DNA of 8,255 nucleotides from Holophagaceae bacterium UBA692. Its GTDB lineage: Bacteria > Acidobacteriota > Holophagae > Holophagales > Holophagaceae. The notes under the pieces were generated by a model. The model saw nothing but the letters and a program-made list of their open reading frames with translations, was not told the origin of the DNA and made no database searches. A program made the translations under genes and the position numbers. The stretch lies in NCBI GenBank assembly GCA_002297665.1, contig DBMS01000274.1, forward strand, positions 1 through 8,255, given 5' to 3'. Position 1 is the first letter of the stretch; each line of letters opens with the position of its first letter. Positions 1 through 5,753 of this stretch are shown here, piece by piece.

Positions 1-129
1 GCGGCCTCCCGCCCGGCCCGGGCCCCGAAGGCCGCGCCCGCCAAGGGACGGGCCTCCAGGGGCGCCAAGGGGCTCTCGGCCACCCGGGCAGGGCACTCGG
101 CCAAGCGTCAGGTCAGCAAGAAGAAGTAG
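1..129 (+). CDS. C-terminal tail of a truncated basic protein, unknown family
   Basis: Frame 1 is open from the first base to a TAG at 127-129, giving 42 residues. The tail is almost entirely Ala, Lys, Arg, Ser, Gly and Pro and ends in Ser-Lys-Lys-Lys. Such disordered basic tails occur on many nucleic-acid-binding bacterial proteins, including histone H1-like proteins and C-terminal extensions of topoisomerases and ribosome-associated factors. The catalytic or folded part lies outside the window, so no family can be named. The gene converges on the SDR gene, with only 9 bases between the two stop codons and no room for a hairpin terminator. Third codon positions are mostly G or C, as in the neighbouring genes, which supports real coding. 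Confidence 0.6.
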   Translation, partial: AASRPARAPKAAPAKGRASRGAKGLSATRAGHSAKRQVSKKK

Positions 130-138
130 CGGATCGCA

Positions 139-918
139 TCAGAGCGTTCCCTGGATGATCCCGCCGTCCACCTGGATGGAGCTCCCCGTCAGGTAGCTCG
201 CTCTTTCGCTACACAGGAAGGCGATGACGTCGCCGACCTCCTCCGGCCGCCCCAGGCGGCGCACGGGGATGGAGGCGTTGGCCTTCTCGAAGTAGTCCTC
301 CACGGTGGTGCCGTCCTGCCGCGCGCGCACCTCGGCCAGGTGGACCTGGCGGTCGGTCATGACGTGGCCGGGCAGGAGCGCGTTCACCAGGACGTTGTCG
401 GGGCCGAACTCGGTGGCCATGGTCTTGGTCAGGGCCGACAGGCCCGCGCGCAGGGTGCTGCTGATGGTGAGCAGGGGCGTGGGCTGCTTGGCCACCAGGG
501 ACGTGATGTGGACGATGCGGCCCCATTTCCGCTCCCGCATGCCGGGCAGGACGAGGCGGGACATGCGCACCGCGTTCAGGAGGGTGCTCTGGACGCCGCT
601 TTCCCACTGGGCCTCGGTGAGGTCCATGAACGTGGCCGCGGGGGGGCCCCCGGTGTTGGTGACCAGGATGTCCACCTGGCCGAAGGCCGCGAGGGTGGCC
701 TTGAACCAGTCCTCGAGGTCCGCCGGGTTGGTGACGTCGCAGCGCACGGCCAGGACGGACCCGACCAGTTCCGCCCGGGCCGCCTCCAGGGCTTCCGGGT
801 CCCGGCCGCAGATGGAGACGCGGCATCCCTCTTTCGCCAGGGCGGCCGCGGCGGCCTTCCCCAGCCCCTTGCTGGCGGCCGCCACCATCGCCACGCGGCC
901 CTTGATTCCGAGTTCCAT
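139..918 (-). CDS. SDR family oxidoreductase, atypical FabG-like (BKR_3-type subgroup)
   Basis: This 259-residue protein has the length and Rossmann layout of a classical short-chain dehydrogenase/reductase. The nucleotide-binding turn at residues 13-20 reads AAASKGLG rather than TGxxxGxG. CDVT (60-63) is the adenine-contact region, NTGG (88-91) replaces the usual NNAG, and a Ser (S140) sits at the catalytic Ser position. At the expected YxxxK site the sequence has Ser at 153 and Arg at 157, so the catalytic Tyr and Lys are missing. The C-terminal RLGRPEEVGD and DGG motifs are normal. This pattern matches an SDR subgroup resembling beta-ketoacyl-ACP reductases but with an imperfect tetrad, so substrate and even redox activity are uncertain. 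The start is the ATG at 916-918, with a GGAGGT ribosome site 6 bases upstream (925-930). The frame stays open far upstream but only antisense to the transporter. The gene is divergent from the MFS gene. Confidence 0.9.
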   Translation of the reverse strand: MELGIKGRVAMVAAASKGLGKAAAAALAKEGCRVSICGRDPEALEAARAELVGSVLAVRCDVTNPADLEDWFKATLAAFGQVDILVTNTGGPPAATFMDLTEAQWESGVQSTLLNAVRMSRLVLPGMRERKWGRIVHITSLVAKQPTPLLTISSTLRAGLSALTKTMATEFGPDNVLVNALLPGHVMTDRQVHLAEVRARQDGTTVEDYFEKANASIPVRRLGRPEEVGDVIAFLCSERASYLTGSSIQVDGGIIQGTL

Positions 919-1041
919 GCGGGCACCTCCAGGGAAAGGCTGCCACGAATGGGGTGGGGCCGGAAGGTCCCACATGTGAGGAAGACAACCCCGCGCCGGT
1001 CCGGTAGCCTTGTTCCAAACCACTTTTCCCGGGAAGACCCC
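919..1041. promoter_or_regulatory. Divergent intergenic region with CACATGTG palindrome
   Basis: These 123 bases separate the starts of the divergent SDR and transporter genes, so promoters for both should lie here. An 8-base perfect palindrome, CACATGTG (971-978), sits near the middle and could be an operator half-site or chance. The stretch around 1010-1030 (TTGTTCCAAACCACTTTT) is locally AT-richer than the surroundings. I do not see a convincing -35/-10 pair on either strand. Confidence 0.35.
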
Positions 1042-2427
1042 ATGACGGAAGCCATCAGAAGATCCCTGCGCGATTCGGTCCTGGCCCGGTGGGCGTCCCT
1101 GCTCATCGTGTCCTTCACGATGCTCTGCGGGTACTACGTGGCCGACGTGCTCTCGCCGCTCAAGCCCCTCATCGAGCAGCAGCTCAAATGGACCAGCGCC
1201 GAGTACGGCTTCGTGACGGGCGCCTACGCCTGGTTCAACGTGTTCCTCTTCATGCTCATCTTCGGCGGCGTCATCCTGGACAAGATGGGCGCCCGGTTCA
1301 CGGGAATCCTCGCCAGCGCGCTCATGGTGATCGGCTGCGGCGTGAAGTGGTGGGCGGTGAGCACCCACGCCCTGGACGGCACCGTGGTGCCGCTGATCAA
1401 CGTCAAGGGCCAGGTCATGGCGGCCTCCCTGGGCTTCGCCACCTTCGGGGTGGGCATCGAGATCGTGGGCGTCACGGCCACCAAGGTCATCGCGCGCTGG
1501 TTCAAGGGCTACGAGATCGCGCTGGCCATGGGCCTCCAGGTGGGCACGGCCCGCATCGGGACGGGCCTGGCCATCGGGCTGGGCGGGCCCATCGCGGTTC
1601 ACTTCCGGTCCGTGGGGGCTCCCATCCTGGTGGGCGTGGTGCTCCTGGCCGTGGGCCTCGTGGCCTACTTCTTCTACTGCGCCATGGACCTGAAGCTGGA
1701 CCGGACCGAGGGGGTCGACGCGCAGGGCACGGCCGAGGAGGACGCCTTCCGCCTTTCGGACATCGGCGCGATCCTGCGCATCCGCGGGTTCTGGTACATC
1801 ACCGTCCTCTGCGCGCTGTTCTATTCGGGCGTCTTCCCCTTCCTGAAGTACGCCCCGGACCTCATGGTGCAGAAGTTCCACGTGAAGGAGAGCCTGGCCG
1901 GATCCATCCCCAGCATCCTCCCCTACGCCGCCATGCCCCTGACCTTCCTCTTCGGCAGCTACTACGACCGCAAGGGCAAGGGCGCCACCCTGATGGTCAT
2001 GGGCTCGGTGCTCCTGGTGGCCGTGCACTTCGTGTTCACGGTGCCGCTTCTCGACAGCTGGCTGGTGGCCCTGGCCGCCACGATCTTCCTGGGCTTCGCT
2101 TTCGCCCTGGTGCCTTCGGCCATGTGGCCTTCCGTGCCCAAGTTCATCCCACACCGCCAGCTGGGGACGGCCTACGCCCTGATCTTCTGGACCCAGAACC
2201 TGGTGGCCCTGTGGGGCGTCCCCTACCTCATCGGCTACGTGCTGGACCGCTATTGCGTCGTCGGCACGCGGGTGGTGGACGGCGTCAGCAGCCCGGCCTA
2301 CAACTACGCCCTGCCCATGACGATCTTCACCTGCCTGGGTGTGCTGGCCGTGGTGTTCGGCCTGCTCCTGAAGCGCGAGGACAAGGTCAAGGGGTTCGGC
2401 CTCGAGCTGCCCTGCCGGGAGAAATAA
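1042..2427 (+). CDS. MFS transporter, MFSD1-like
   Basis: This 461-residue inner-membrane protein has about 12 hydrophobic segments in two halves, split by a charged loop near residues 215-248. The signature between helices 2 and 3 of the major facilitator superfamily is clear at 75-85 (GGVILDKMGAR). Its counterpart in the second half is GSYYDRKGKGA (305-315). A motif around 361-386 (MWPSVPKFIP, then QLGTAYAL, then TQN) closely resembles, from memory, the C-terminal half of animal MFSD1, a lysosomal dipeptide transporter. The early segment LSPLKPLIE (37-45) also fits that group. A peptide-type substrate is therefore a reasonable guess, but NarK-like or sugar-acid carriers cannot be excluded. 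The ATG at 1042 follows a modest GGGAAGA site. The frame upstream is open only because it runs antisense to the SDR gene. The transporter has its own promoter region and no obvious partner gene. Confidence 0.88.
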   Translation: MTEAIRRSLRDSVLARWASLLIVSFTMLCGYYVADVLSPLKPLIEQQLKWTSAEYGFVTGAYAWFNVFLFMLIFGGVILDKMGARFTGILASALMVIGCGVKWWAVSTHALDGTVVPLINVKGQVMAASLGFATFGVGIEIVGVTATKVIARWFKGYEIALAMGLQVGTARIGTGLAIGLGGPIAVHFRSVGAPILVGVVLLAVGLVAYFFYCAMDLKLDRTEGVDAQGTAEEDAFRLSDIGAILRIRGFWYITVLCALFYSGVFPFLKYAPDLMVQKFHVKESLAGSIPSILPYAAMPLTFLFGSYYDRKGKGATLMVMGSVLLVAVHFVFTVPLLDSWLVALAATIFLGFAFALVPSAMWPSVPKFIPHRQLGTAYALIFWTQNLVALWGVPYLIGYVLDRYCVVGTRVVDGVSSPAYNYALPMTIFTCLGVLAVVFGLLLKREDKVKGFGLELPCREK

Positions 2428-2432
2428 CCTGA

Positions 2433-2481
2433 ACGAGGGGAGACCGCGCGTTCGCTTCGTTCACGCTCCGTCCCCCCTCGT
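2433..2481. terminator. Bidirectional hairpin between convergent transporter and rhodanese genes
   Basis: ACGAGGGG at 2433-2440 pairs perfectly with CCCCTCGT at 2474-2481. Further pairs (GAC 2442-2444 with GTC 2470-2472) follow after one mismatch. It lies in the 54 bases between the transporter stop (2427) and the rhodanese stop (2482). There is no clear U-tract on either side, so intrinsic termination is plausible but not certain. It could instead simply stabilise the 3' ends. Confidence 0.45.
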
Positions 2482-2745
2482 CTACAGGAGGTTCGTCCAG
2501 GCTCCGGCGTTGTGGACCTCCCGGCATCCCTCCCGCTCCAGGAACTGCTTGGCGATGCCGGACCGGCCGCCGCTGGCGCAGAAGACGATCACCGGCCGGA
2601 CCGGGTCGATCTCGGCCAGCCGCAGCTGGAGCTGGTCCAGGGGGATGTTGACGCTTCCCGGGACGTTGCCCTGGCCGAATTCGGCCGGGGTGCGCACGTC
2701 CACCAACTGGGCACCTGCGGCTTTGAGATGGTCGAATTCACCCAC
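2482..2745 (-). CDS. Single-domain rhodanese-like sulfurtransferase
   Basis: This is an 87-residue rhodanese domain (PspE/GlpE class), which transfers sulfane sulfur through a cysteine persulfide. LVDVRTPAEF (14-23) is the conserved early strand, and GSVNIPLDQL (30-39) is the next conserved block. The active-site loop is CASGGRS (56-62), with Cys56 as the persulfide nucleophile. NAGAW (79-83) closes the fold. I chose the GTG at 2743-2745 as start because a GGAGG site ends 8 bases upstream of it. A GTG at 2758-2760 would add five residues but would place that GGAGG inside the gene. The start overlaps the end of a small membrane-protein gene by 8 bases, implying translational coupling. There is no signal peptide in this frame, so the protein is soluble unless anchored by that neighbour. 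The natural sulfur donor and acceptor are unknown. Confidence 0.85.
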   Translation of the reverse strand: MGEFDHLKAAGAQLVDVRTPAEFGQGNVPGSVNIPLDQLQLRLAEIDPVRPVIVFCASGGRSGIAKQFLEREGCREVHNAGAWTNLL

Positions 2746-2842
2746 GGCGTTGGCCTCCACGGAACAAGAGCAGGATCTGCTTGACGACGAACAGGATTCC
2801 CCAGACCACGGCCAGAACCAGCATTGCCTTGCCCAGGTACAT
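2738..2842 (-). CDS. Small single-pass membrane protein, 34 aa, overlapping the rhodanese start
   Basis: An ATG at 2840-2842 opens a 34-residue frame ending in TGA at 2738-2740. The protein is one hydrophobic helix (about residues 7-27, AMLVLAVVWGILFVVKQILLL) followed by a short basic tail FRGGQRRG. It therefore looks like a single-pass inner-membrane peptide with its tail on the cytoplasmic side. AGGAAAGGA precedes the ATG as a ribosome site. The last 8 bases overlap the rhodanese start, and the rhodanese GGAGG site lies inside this gene. Some rhodaneses, such as E. coli YibN, carry an N-terminal membrane helix. This peptide may thus be a separated anchor, either as a true two-gene arrangement or through a frameshift. 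It matches no family I recognise. Support comes from the start signal, clean hydrophobicity and gene fit. Confidence 0.6.
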   Translation of the reverse strand: MYLGKAMLVLAVVWGILFVVKQILLLFRGGQRRG

Positions 2843-2901
2843 GGGGTCCTTTCCTATGATGCTTTAGAAGATATCCTTGTTCCGTACCCGGAGGCGATCC
2901 C
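2843..2901. promoter_or_regulatory. Short divergent promoter region, AT-richer than surroundings
   Basis: The 59 bases between the divergent small membrane protein and the kdsC-like gene include the most AT-rich patch nearby (about 2851-2880). On the + strand, TATGAT at 2855-2860 matches the -10 consensus at five of six positions. The nearest -35-like hexamer, TTGCCC (2829-2834), is 20 bases away, which is long. A GGAGG site at 2890-2894 precedes the kdsC-like ATG by 7 bases. Confidence 0.35.
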
Positions 2902-3420
2902 ATGACCAGCATCGAGGAAAGGGCGAAGGCCATCCGCCTCGTGTGCACCGACGTGGACGGCGTGCTCACGTCAGGAGGCCTCGTGTACGGCACGGACCCC
3001 AGGCACACCAAGGTCTTCAACGTCAGGGACGGGGCGGGGATCAAGTGGCTCCAGCGGTTCCGGATCCCGGTGGCCTTCATCTCGGGGCTGGATTCGCCGG
3101 CCACGGTCCACCGCGCCTGGGACCTGAAGGTGGAGGACTGCTTCGTCGGCCACCTCGCCAAAAAGCCGGTGCTCGACCAGCTCTGCGCGAAGTACGGCCT
3201 GGATCCGGAGGAGGTGGCCCACGTGGGCGACGACCTGGCCGACCTGCCCCTGCTCACGCGGGTGGGCCTGGCCTGCTGCCCCCGGGACGCCGTGGCGGAG
3301 GTGCGCGCGGCCTGCCACCTGGTGGTGCCCGTGGACGGCGGCGCGGGCGTGGTGCGGGCGGTGGCCGAGGCCATCCTGCGGGCCCAGGGGCACTGGGACG
3401 AGGTGGTGGCATCGTTCTGA
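2902..3420 (+). CDS. kdsC: KdsC-like HAD phosphatase (3-deoxy-D-manno-octulosonate 8-phosphate phosphatase)
   Basis: KdsC removes phosphate from Kdo-8-phosphate, the penultimate step of CMP-Kdo supply for the lipopolysaccharide inner core. It acts in the cytoplasm, normally as a tetramer. This 172-residue protein has the usual length and is cap-less. HAD motif I is DVDGVLT (17-23), with Asp17 as nucleophile and Asp19 as acid/base. FNVRDGAGI (39-47) is typical of KdsC, Ser61-Gly62 is motif II, Lys88 is motif III, and GDDLADL (109-115) is motif IV. Two positions are odd. The family ITGR motif reads ISGL (60-63), and the C-terminal GGRGAVRE-type segment reads GGAGVVRA (146-153). Both lose an Arg. 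Related phosphatases act on other nonulosonate phosphates, so the substrate is inferred. The ATG has a strong GGAGG 7 bases upstream. The barrel gene follows 32 bases downstream, probably in the same transcript. Confidence 0.85.
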   Translation: MTSIEERAKAIRLVCTDVDGVLTSGGLVYGTDPRHTKVFNVRDGAGIKWLQRFRIPVAFISGLDSPATVHRAWDLKVEDCFVGHLAKKPVLDQLCAKYGLDPEEVAHVGDDLADLPLLTRVGLACCPRDAVAEVRAACHLVVPVDGGAGVVRAVAEAILRAQGHWDEVVASF

Positions 3421-3452
3421 AGTAGACTGGAACCACCTCCATAGGATCCGCC

Positions 3453-4028
3453 ATGCACTTCCTTCGCAGGACATTGGCTTGCGCCCCGGCTTTCCTCCTG
3501 GCCTCCGGGCTCTGGGGCCAGGAGGCCGAGCCCTCCACCCTGGGCCTCCAGTTGCGGGGCAGTTTCCCGGAATCGGGCCTGGCCGACGCCGTGGGCGGGG
3601 GGAACGCGCCGGGGGTGGGCGTGAGCCTGGTCATGGAGAACGACCTGGCCGAGTACTACCCGGGCTGGCGGTACCGCGTGGCCCTGGGCATGGACTTCTG
3701 GTTCTGGGGCAACCTCACCAGGATGCCCGGCTCGGCGGGCAAGGTCTCGGTGGGCCACCTGAGCGCCGAGGCGGTGCGCATGCTGCGCCCGGCCAGCGCC
3801 ACGGGCCCCTACCTGGTGGCCGGCGCGGGCATCTACGCGTGGTCCTGGTCGAAGACGGACCCGGTGCTGGGCAAGGTGGACCAGAAGGCCGCCCACGCCG
3901 CGGGCACCTTCGGCTTCGGGTACCGCATGACCCGGTCCCTGGACGTGGAGGTCAAGGCGCTCATGGGCAAGATGGATCCCGACGTCACGGCCGTGGCCAT
4001 CATGGCCGCGGCCACCTATCGTTTCTAA
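3453..4028 (+). CDS. Small outer-membrane beta-barrel protein, function unknown
   Basis: This 191-residue protein begins with an Arg-containing N-terminus and a hydrophobic stretch (residues 7-21). A probable signal peptidase site lies near ASGLWG-QEAEP (about 22/23). The mature part of about 169 residues alternates polar and hydrophobic residues with many Gly and aromatic residues, for example YRVALGMDFWFWG (74-86), YLVAGAGIYAW (120-130) and GTFGFGYRM (151-159). The last residues are ATYRF, ending in the C-terminal Phe recognised by the BAM machinery. The size suits an eight-stranded barrel of the OmpA/OmpW/opacity type, but no specific family signature is visible. AGGA at 3443-3446 gives the ATG a ribosome site 6 bases away. 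The gene follows kdsC closely and ends overlapping the lpxB stop. Confidence 0.75.
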   Translation: MHFLRRTLACAPAFLLASGLWGQEAEPSTLGLQLRGSFPESGLADAVGGGNAPGVGVSLVMENDLAEYYPGWRYRVALGMDFWFWGNLTRMPGSAGKVSVGHLSAEAVRMLRPASATGPYLVAGAGIYAWSWSKTDPVLGKVDQKAAHAAGTFGFGYRMTRSLDVEVKALMGKMDPDVTAVAIMAAATYRF

Positions 4029-5137
4029 AGGAACCCGGCGAGGTGGTCCGCCACCCGGCGTGCGGCGCCGGGCTCGCCCAGGCGCGCGCGGATGCCCGCG
4101 AGGTCCTCGCGCATGGCCGCCGCCCGGGAGGGCTCCAGGAGGTCCTTGAGCACCTGGCGGAGCCGCACGGGGTTCACCTCGTCCTGGAGAAGCTCGGGCG
4201 CCACCTCGCGGCCGGCCACCACGTTGGCCAGGCCGAAGCGGGGGATCCGCACGAAGTACCGGGCCGCGAGGTAGGTCAGGGGGCTCAGCTTGTAGATGAT
4301 CGCGAACGGGGTGCCCAGCAGGGCGGTCTCGAGGGTGGCGGTGCCCGAGCACACCAGCGCGGCGTCGGCGTAGGCCCGGGCGGCGTAGCCCAGGCCCTCC
4401 GCCACCCGGATGGGGGCGCCCTCCACGCGCAGGGAGGCGGCGTCCAGGGTGGGCGCCACGGCAAGCACCCACTGGACGTCCGGGCCGTCCCAGGAGGCGG
4501 CGGTGGCCACCAGGGGCGGCAGGAGGCGGTCCAGCTCCCCGCGGCGGCTGCCGGGGAGCAGGGCCACCAGGGGCCGGGACGGGTCCAGCCCGGTCCGGCG
4601 GAAGAAGGTCTCCCGGTCCACCTCGGGCGCCACGGCCTCCACGAGGGGGTTGCCCACCCACAGGGCCTCCACGGGATGGCCCCGGAAGAGGGCCGGCTCG
4701 AAGTCGAACAGGCAGTAGAGGGTGTCCAGGGTGCGGCCCAGCTCGGGAATCCGGCCCGCCTTCCAGGCCCACACCTGGGGGCACACGTACCAGTGCAGGC
4801 GCACGCCGGGCATGGCCTTGCGGAACGCCTTGGCCAGGCGGAGGTTGAGGCCGGGGTAGTCGATGAAGAGGACCGTGCCCACCCCTTCTTCCCGGGCCAC
4901 GTCCAGGATGTGGCCGAAGAGGCGGCGCAGCTGCGGCAGGTGGCGGATGACCTCCACGAAGCCCACCACGCCCAGGTCCTTCACGTCGGCCAGCTTGCGG
5001 TCGAGGTAGGGGCTCATGAGCCCGCCGCCCACGCCGATGACCCGCAGGTCCGGGTGCGTGGCGCGCAGCTCCCGGAGGATCTCGGCGCCGTGGAGGTCGC
5101 CGGAGGCTTCGCCCGCGATGACGAGCAGGGGCTTCAC
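4025..5137 (-). CDS. lpxB: Lipid-A-disaccharide synthase LpxB
   Basis: LpxB joins UDP-2,3-diacylglucosamine and 2,3-diacylglucosamine-1-phosphate into the lipid A disaccharide at the cytoplasmic face of the inner membrane (GT19 family). At 370 residues it is close to the usual length of about 380. Hallmarks in order are GEASGD (9-14), FIDYPGLNLRLAK (91-103), YVCPQVWAWK (117-126), GNPL (162-165), LLPGSRRGE (193-201), SGTATLE (264-270) and NVVAGREVAPELLQ (305-318). All are intact. The start is GTG at 5135-5137, with GGGGAGG 6 bases upstream. The GTGA overlaps the stop of the preceding gene by four bases, so translation is probably coupled. At the 3' end its TAG overlaps the TAA of the convergent barrel gene. 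Only lpxB of the lipid A pathway is visible here. Confidence 0.96.
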   Translation of the reverse strand: MKPLLVIAGEASGDLHGAEILRELRATHPDLRVIGVGGGLMSPYLDRKLADVKDLGVVGFVEVIRHLPQLRRLFGHILDVAREEGVGTVLFIDYPGLNLRLAKAFRKAMPGVRLHWYVCPQVWAWKAGRIPELGRTLDTLYCLFDFEPALFRGHPVEALWVGNPLVEAVAPEVDRETFFRRTGLDPSRPLVALLPGSRRGELDRLLPPLVATAASWDGPDVQWVLAVAPTLDAASLRVEGAPIRVAEGLGYAARAYADAALVCSGTATLETALLGTPFAIIYKLSPLTYLAARYFVRIPRFGLANVVAGREVAPELLQDEVNPVRLRQVLKDLLEPSRAAAMREDLAGIRARLGEPGAARRVADHLAGFL

Positions 5138-5721
5138 AGGGCGCCTCCCCGGAACAGCGCTTCGGGCCAGGCCCGGGCCAGGTCCTCGAGGCCCACGCCC
5201 ATGGGCACGGCCACGTTCCACCGGTAGCCCAGGTCCCGGAGGCCGCCGAGGTCGTCGCCGGGTTCCGCCACGGCGCAGAAGAGGCGGTCCGAGATGCAGT
5301 CCAGGTCCGCGCCCACGGCGCGGTCCCAGCAGAAGCCCACCGCCTCCCCCCGCGCTTCCCGCAGGCGCCTGACCAGGGCCGGCGCGGCGCCGGGTGCGGG
5401 GCGCAGGGCCAGCTTCACGCCGGTGCCGTGGGTGACCTCCAGGAGGCCCTCCAGCACCCCCAGGAACCGGGACAGGTCCATGCGGGATTCCGGGTCGTCC
5501 GCGGCCAGCACCAGGAAGTCTGGCTCGAGCCGGGCCCGGAGGGCGGCCAGGGCCGTCACCCCCAGCGCCTCGTCCCAGGGGGCCGCAGGGAGGTGGATGG
5601 CGTGCACGGGCAGGCCGGACCACCCCGGATGGAGGGGGCCGTTCCACGCCAGTTCGATGGCCTGGAAGGGCTTATGGGCGCCGGGATCGATTTCGGAAGG
5701 GACGAGGGGAACAAATCGCAT
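5134..5721 (-). CDS. Unknown protein upstream of lpxB, possibly a degenerate TIM barrel
   Basis: I do not recognise a named family for this 195-residue protein. It has no signal peptide or membrane segment. Alternating strand-like and helix-like segments include AIELAW (21-26), HAIHLP (40-45), FLVLAADD (69-76), GVKLALRPAPG (101-111), VGFCWDRAVGAD (128-139) and LFCAVAEPGDD (147-157). The order recalls xylose-isomerase-like TIM barrels, where a G-x-x-x-ALE segment and a later CxD/GH segment hold metal ligands. Here the Glu reads Arg107, so a metal site is probably lost. It ends in GTGA shared with the lpxB start, so the two proteins are probably made together. I prefer the ATG at 5719-5721. An in-frame GTG at 5751 would add ten residues but would run across the start signals of the divergent gene. 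Neither start has a strong ribosome site. Confidence 0.7.
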   Translation of the reverse strand: MRFVPLVPSEIDPGAHKPFQAIELAWNGPLHPGWSGLPVHAIHLPAAPWDEALGVTALAALRARLEPDFLVLAADDPESRMDLSRFLGVLEGLLEVTHGTGVKLALRPAPGAAPALVRRLREARGEAVGFCWDRAVGADLDCISDRLFCAVAEPGDDLGGLRDLGYRWNVAVPMGVGLEDLARAWPEALFRGGAL

Positions 5722-5753
5722 CAGGTGACTATCATGGAACACTGGAGGCACCC

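Noticed and set aside
340..1041. Upstream extension of the transporter frame on the + strand
   Set aside because: It is antisense to the SDR gene and lacks domain features. The transporter begins naturally at the ATG at 1042, before the first membrane helix.
919..2154. Upstream extension of the SDR frame on the - strand (open to 2154)
   Set aside because: It is antisense to the transporter, has a His/Gly/Glu/Arg-rich composition typical of GC-rich shadow frames, and a strong ribosome site marks the real start at 918.
2589..4784. Long - strand open frame across kdsC, the barrel gene and part of lpxB
   Set aside because: Low-complexity Gly/Pro/Arg translation with no motif. The real genes in this span carry intact family motifs in other frames.
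3479..5227. Long + strand open frame antisense to lpxB
   Set aside because: It is a shadow of the barrel gene and lpxB, with no domain and no ribosome site.
5722..5751. GTG at 5751 as start of the lpxB-partner gene
   Set aside because: It would overlap the ribosome site of the divergent DUF2203 gene, and the extra ten residues look unrelated to the fold. The ATG at 5721 is preferred, though this is not certain.
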